Assembly: GCA_050157065.1 (NCBI GenBank)
Contig: CP189573.1
Reading direction: 5' to 3' (one strand)
DNA from: Avipropionibacterium sp050157065
GTDB lineage: Bacteria; Actinomycetota; Actinomycetes; Propionibacteriales; Propionibacteriaceae
DNA: 64,000 nucleotides
The notes below the pieces were generated by a model that worked only from the letters and a program-made list of their open reading frames with translations, searched no databases and was not told the DNA's origin. Position 1 is the stretch's first letter. Every line of letters begins with the position of its first letter. This document shows, piece by piece, positions 63,628-64,000 of the stretch. Position numbers and translations under genes: made by a program.

Positions 63628-64000
63628 ATGGGTGGATTTCGGCTGCGTACCGTCGCGTCCCGCGCGACCGCGCTCACCCATGCCCTACCGCGGTGGGCGC
63701 CGCTGGCGCTCTTCATGATCGCCTGCGCCGTGTTCACCCTCGGTCTGGTGCTGCTGCAGTCCGCTGTGGGGCCGGCGCCGGAATGGATCGAACTGCATCA
63801 CTTCGGACCGGCGATGGCGGTCGGCCTGCTGTTCCTCGTCTTCCGTGACCACCACCGGGCACCCGAGCTGGCACTCCTCGGCCGCCCCTCGCTGCGGTTG
63901 CTGGCCGCGGTGCTGGGTTCGGTGGCGATCGGTGCGGTGATCGTCATCACCACGATGGCGGCCCGGGACACGATCACGCTGACCCGGACCCCGCTGCCCG
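63628..64000 (+). CDS. Integral membrane protein, N-terminal part
   Basis: The open frame runs off the right edge after 124 residues. Three hydrophobic helices are visible (WAPLALFMIACAVFTLGLVLL; FGPAMAVGLLFLVF; LLAAVLGSVAIGAVIVITTMA) after a basic N-terminus. It could be a CPBP-type membrane protease or an unrelated transporter-like protein; the conserved motifs would lie beyond the window. Divergent from purF. Confidence 0.7.
   Translation, partial: MGGFRLRTVASRATALTHALPRWAPLALFMIACAVFTLGLVLLQSAVGPAPEWIELHHFGPAMAVGLLFLVFRDHHRAPELALLGRPSLRLLAAVLGSVAIGAVIVITTMAARDTITLTRTPLP

Overview
The window looks like the chromosome of a high-GC actinobacterium. Reasons are GC-rich codons with many GTG/TTG starts, the actinobacteria-restricted DUF3073 protein, a complete type 2 BREX (Pgl) operon, and the purM/purF pair. 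A Propionibacteriales-like host (Nocardioidaceae or Propionibacteriaceae) fits, but this is inference from gene content only.

Positions 1 to about 34,183 are the right-hand part of a siphovirus-type prophage with an HK97-like head, almost all on the + strand. The order is early/recombination genes (1-5.2 kb), primase-helicase (5.2-7.7 kb), a repeat-rich candidate origin (7.92-8.12 kb), accessory genes including two on the opposite strand (8.1-10.6 kb), and HNH, terS and terL (10.6-14.1 kb). Head genes follow (14.1-20.0 kb), then tail genes (20.1-29.0 kb), lysis genes (29.1-31.7 kb), a tail fibre (31.8-33.8 kb) and a terminator. The prophage ends in a 3' half of tRNA-Phe, which is the attR junction. 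The left end, with the integrase and repressor, lies outside the window.

The prophage is riddled with frameshift lesions. I count 15 small indels plus a 1,001-bp copy of terL inserted inside terS. Most of the larger indels are exact tandem duplications (2, 2, 4, 5, 5, 8 and 10 bp); the rest are 1-bp changes. Undoing them gives a whole number of codons and a sensible protein in every case. They are dense in the tail and lysis genes. One further lesion lies in a host reductase gene just outside attR. After that, 29 kb of host DNA has none. As it stands the phage should not be able to make tails, lyse or package normally.

Right of attR are the broken dihydrofolate-reductase-family gene and then a complete BREX type 2 operon on the minus strand, pglW-pglX-pglY-pglZ-brxD-brxHI (35.1-52.9 kb), mostly with overlapping start/stop codons. 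PglW is a kinase, PglX an adenine methyltransferase, PglY and BrxD are ATPases, PglZ a phosphatase-fold protein and BrxHI a helicase. A four-unit 21-bp repeat is read in frame inside pglZ. The rest is host housekeeping on the minus strand: type II NADH dehydrogenase, an exported polysaccharide-lyase-like protein, an alpha/beta hydrolase, a Q-rich DUF4870 membrane protein, DUF3073, purM and purF. A divergent membrane-protein gene runs off the right edge.
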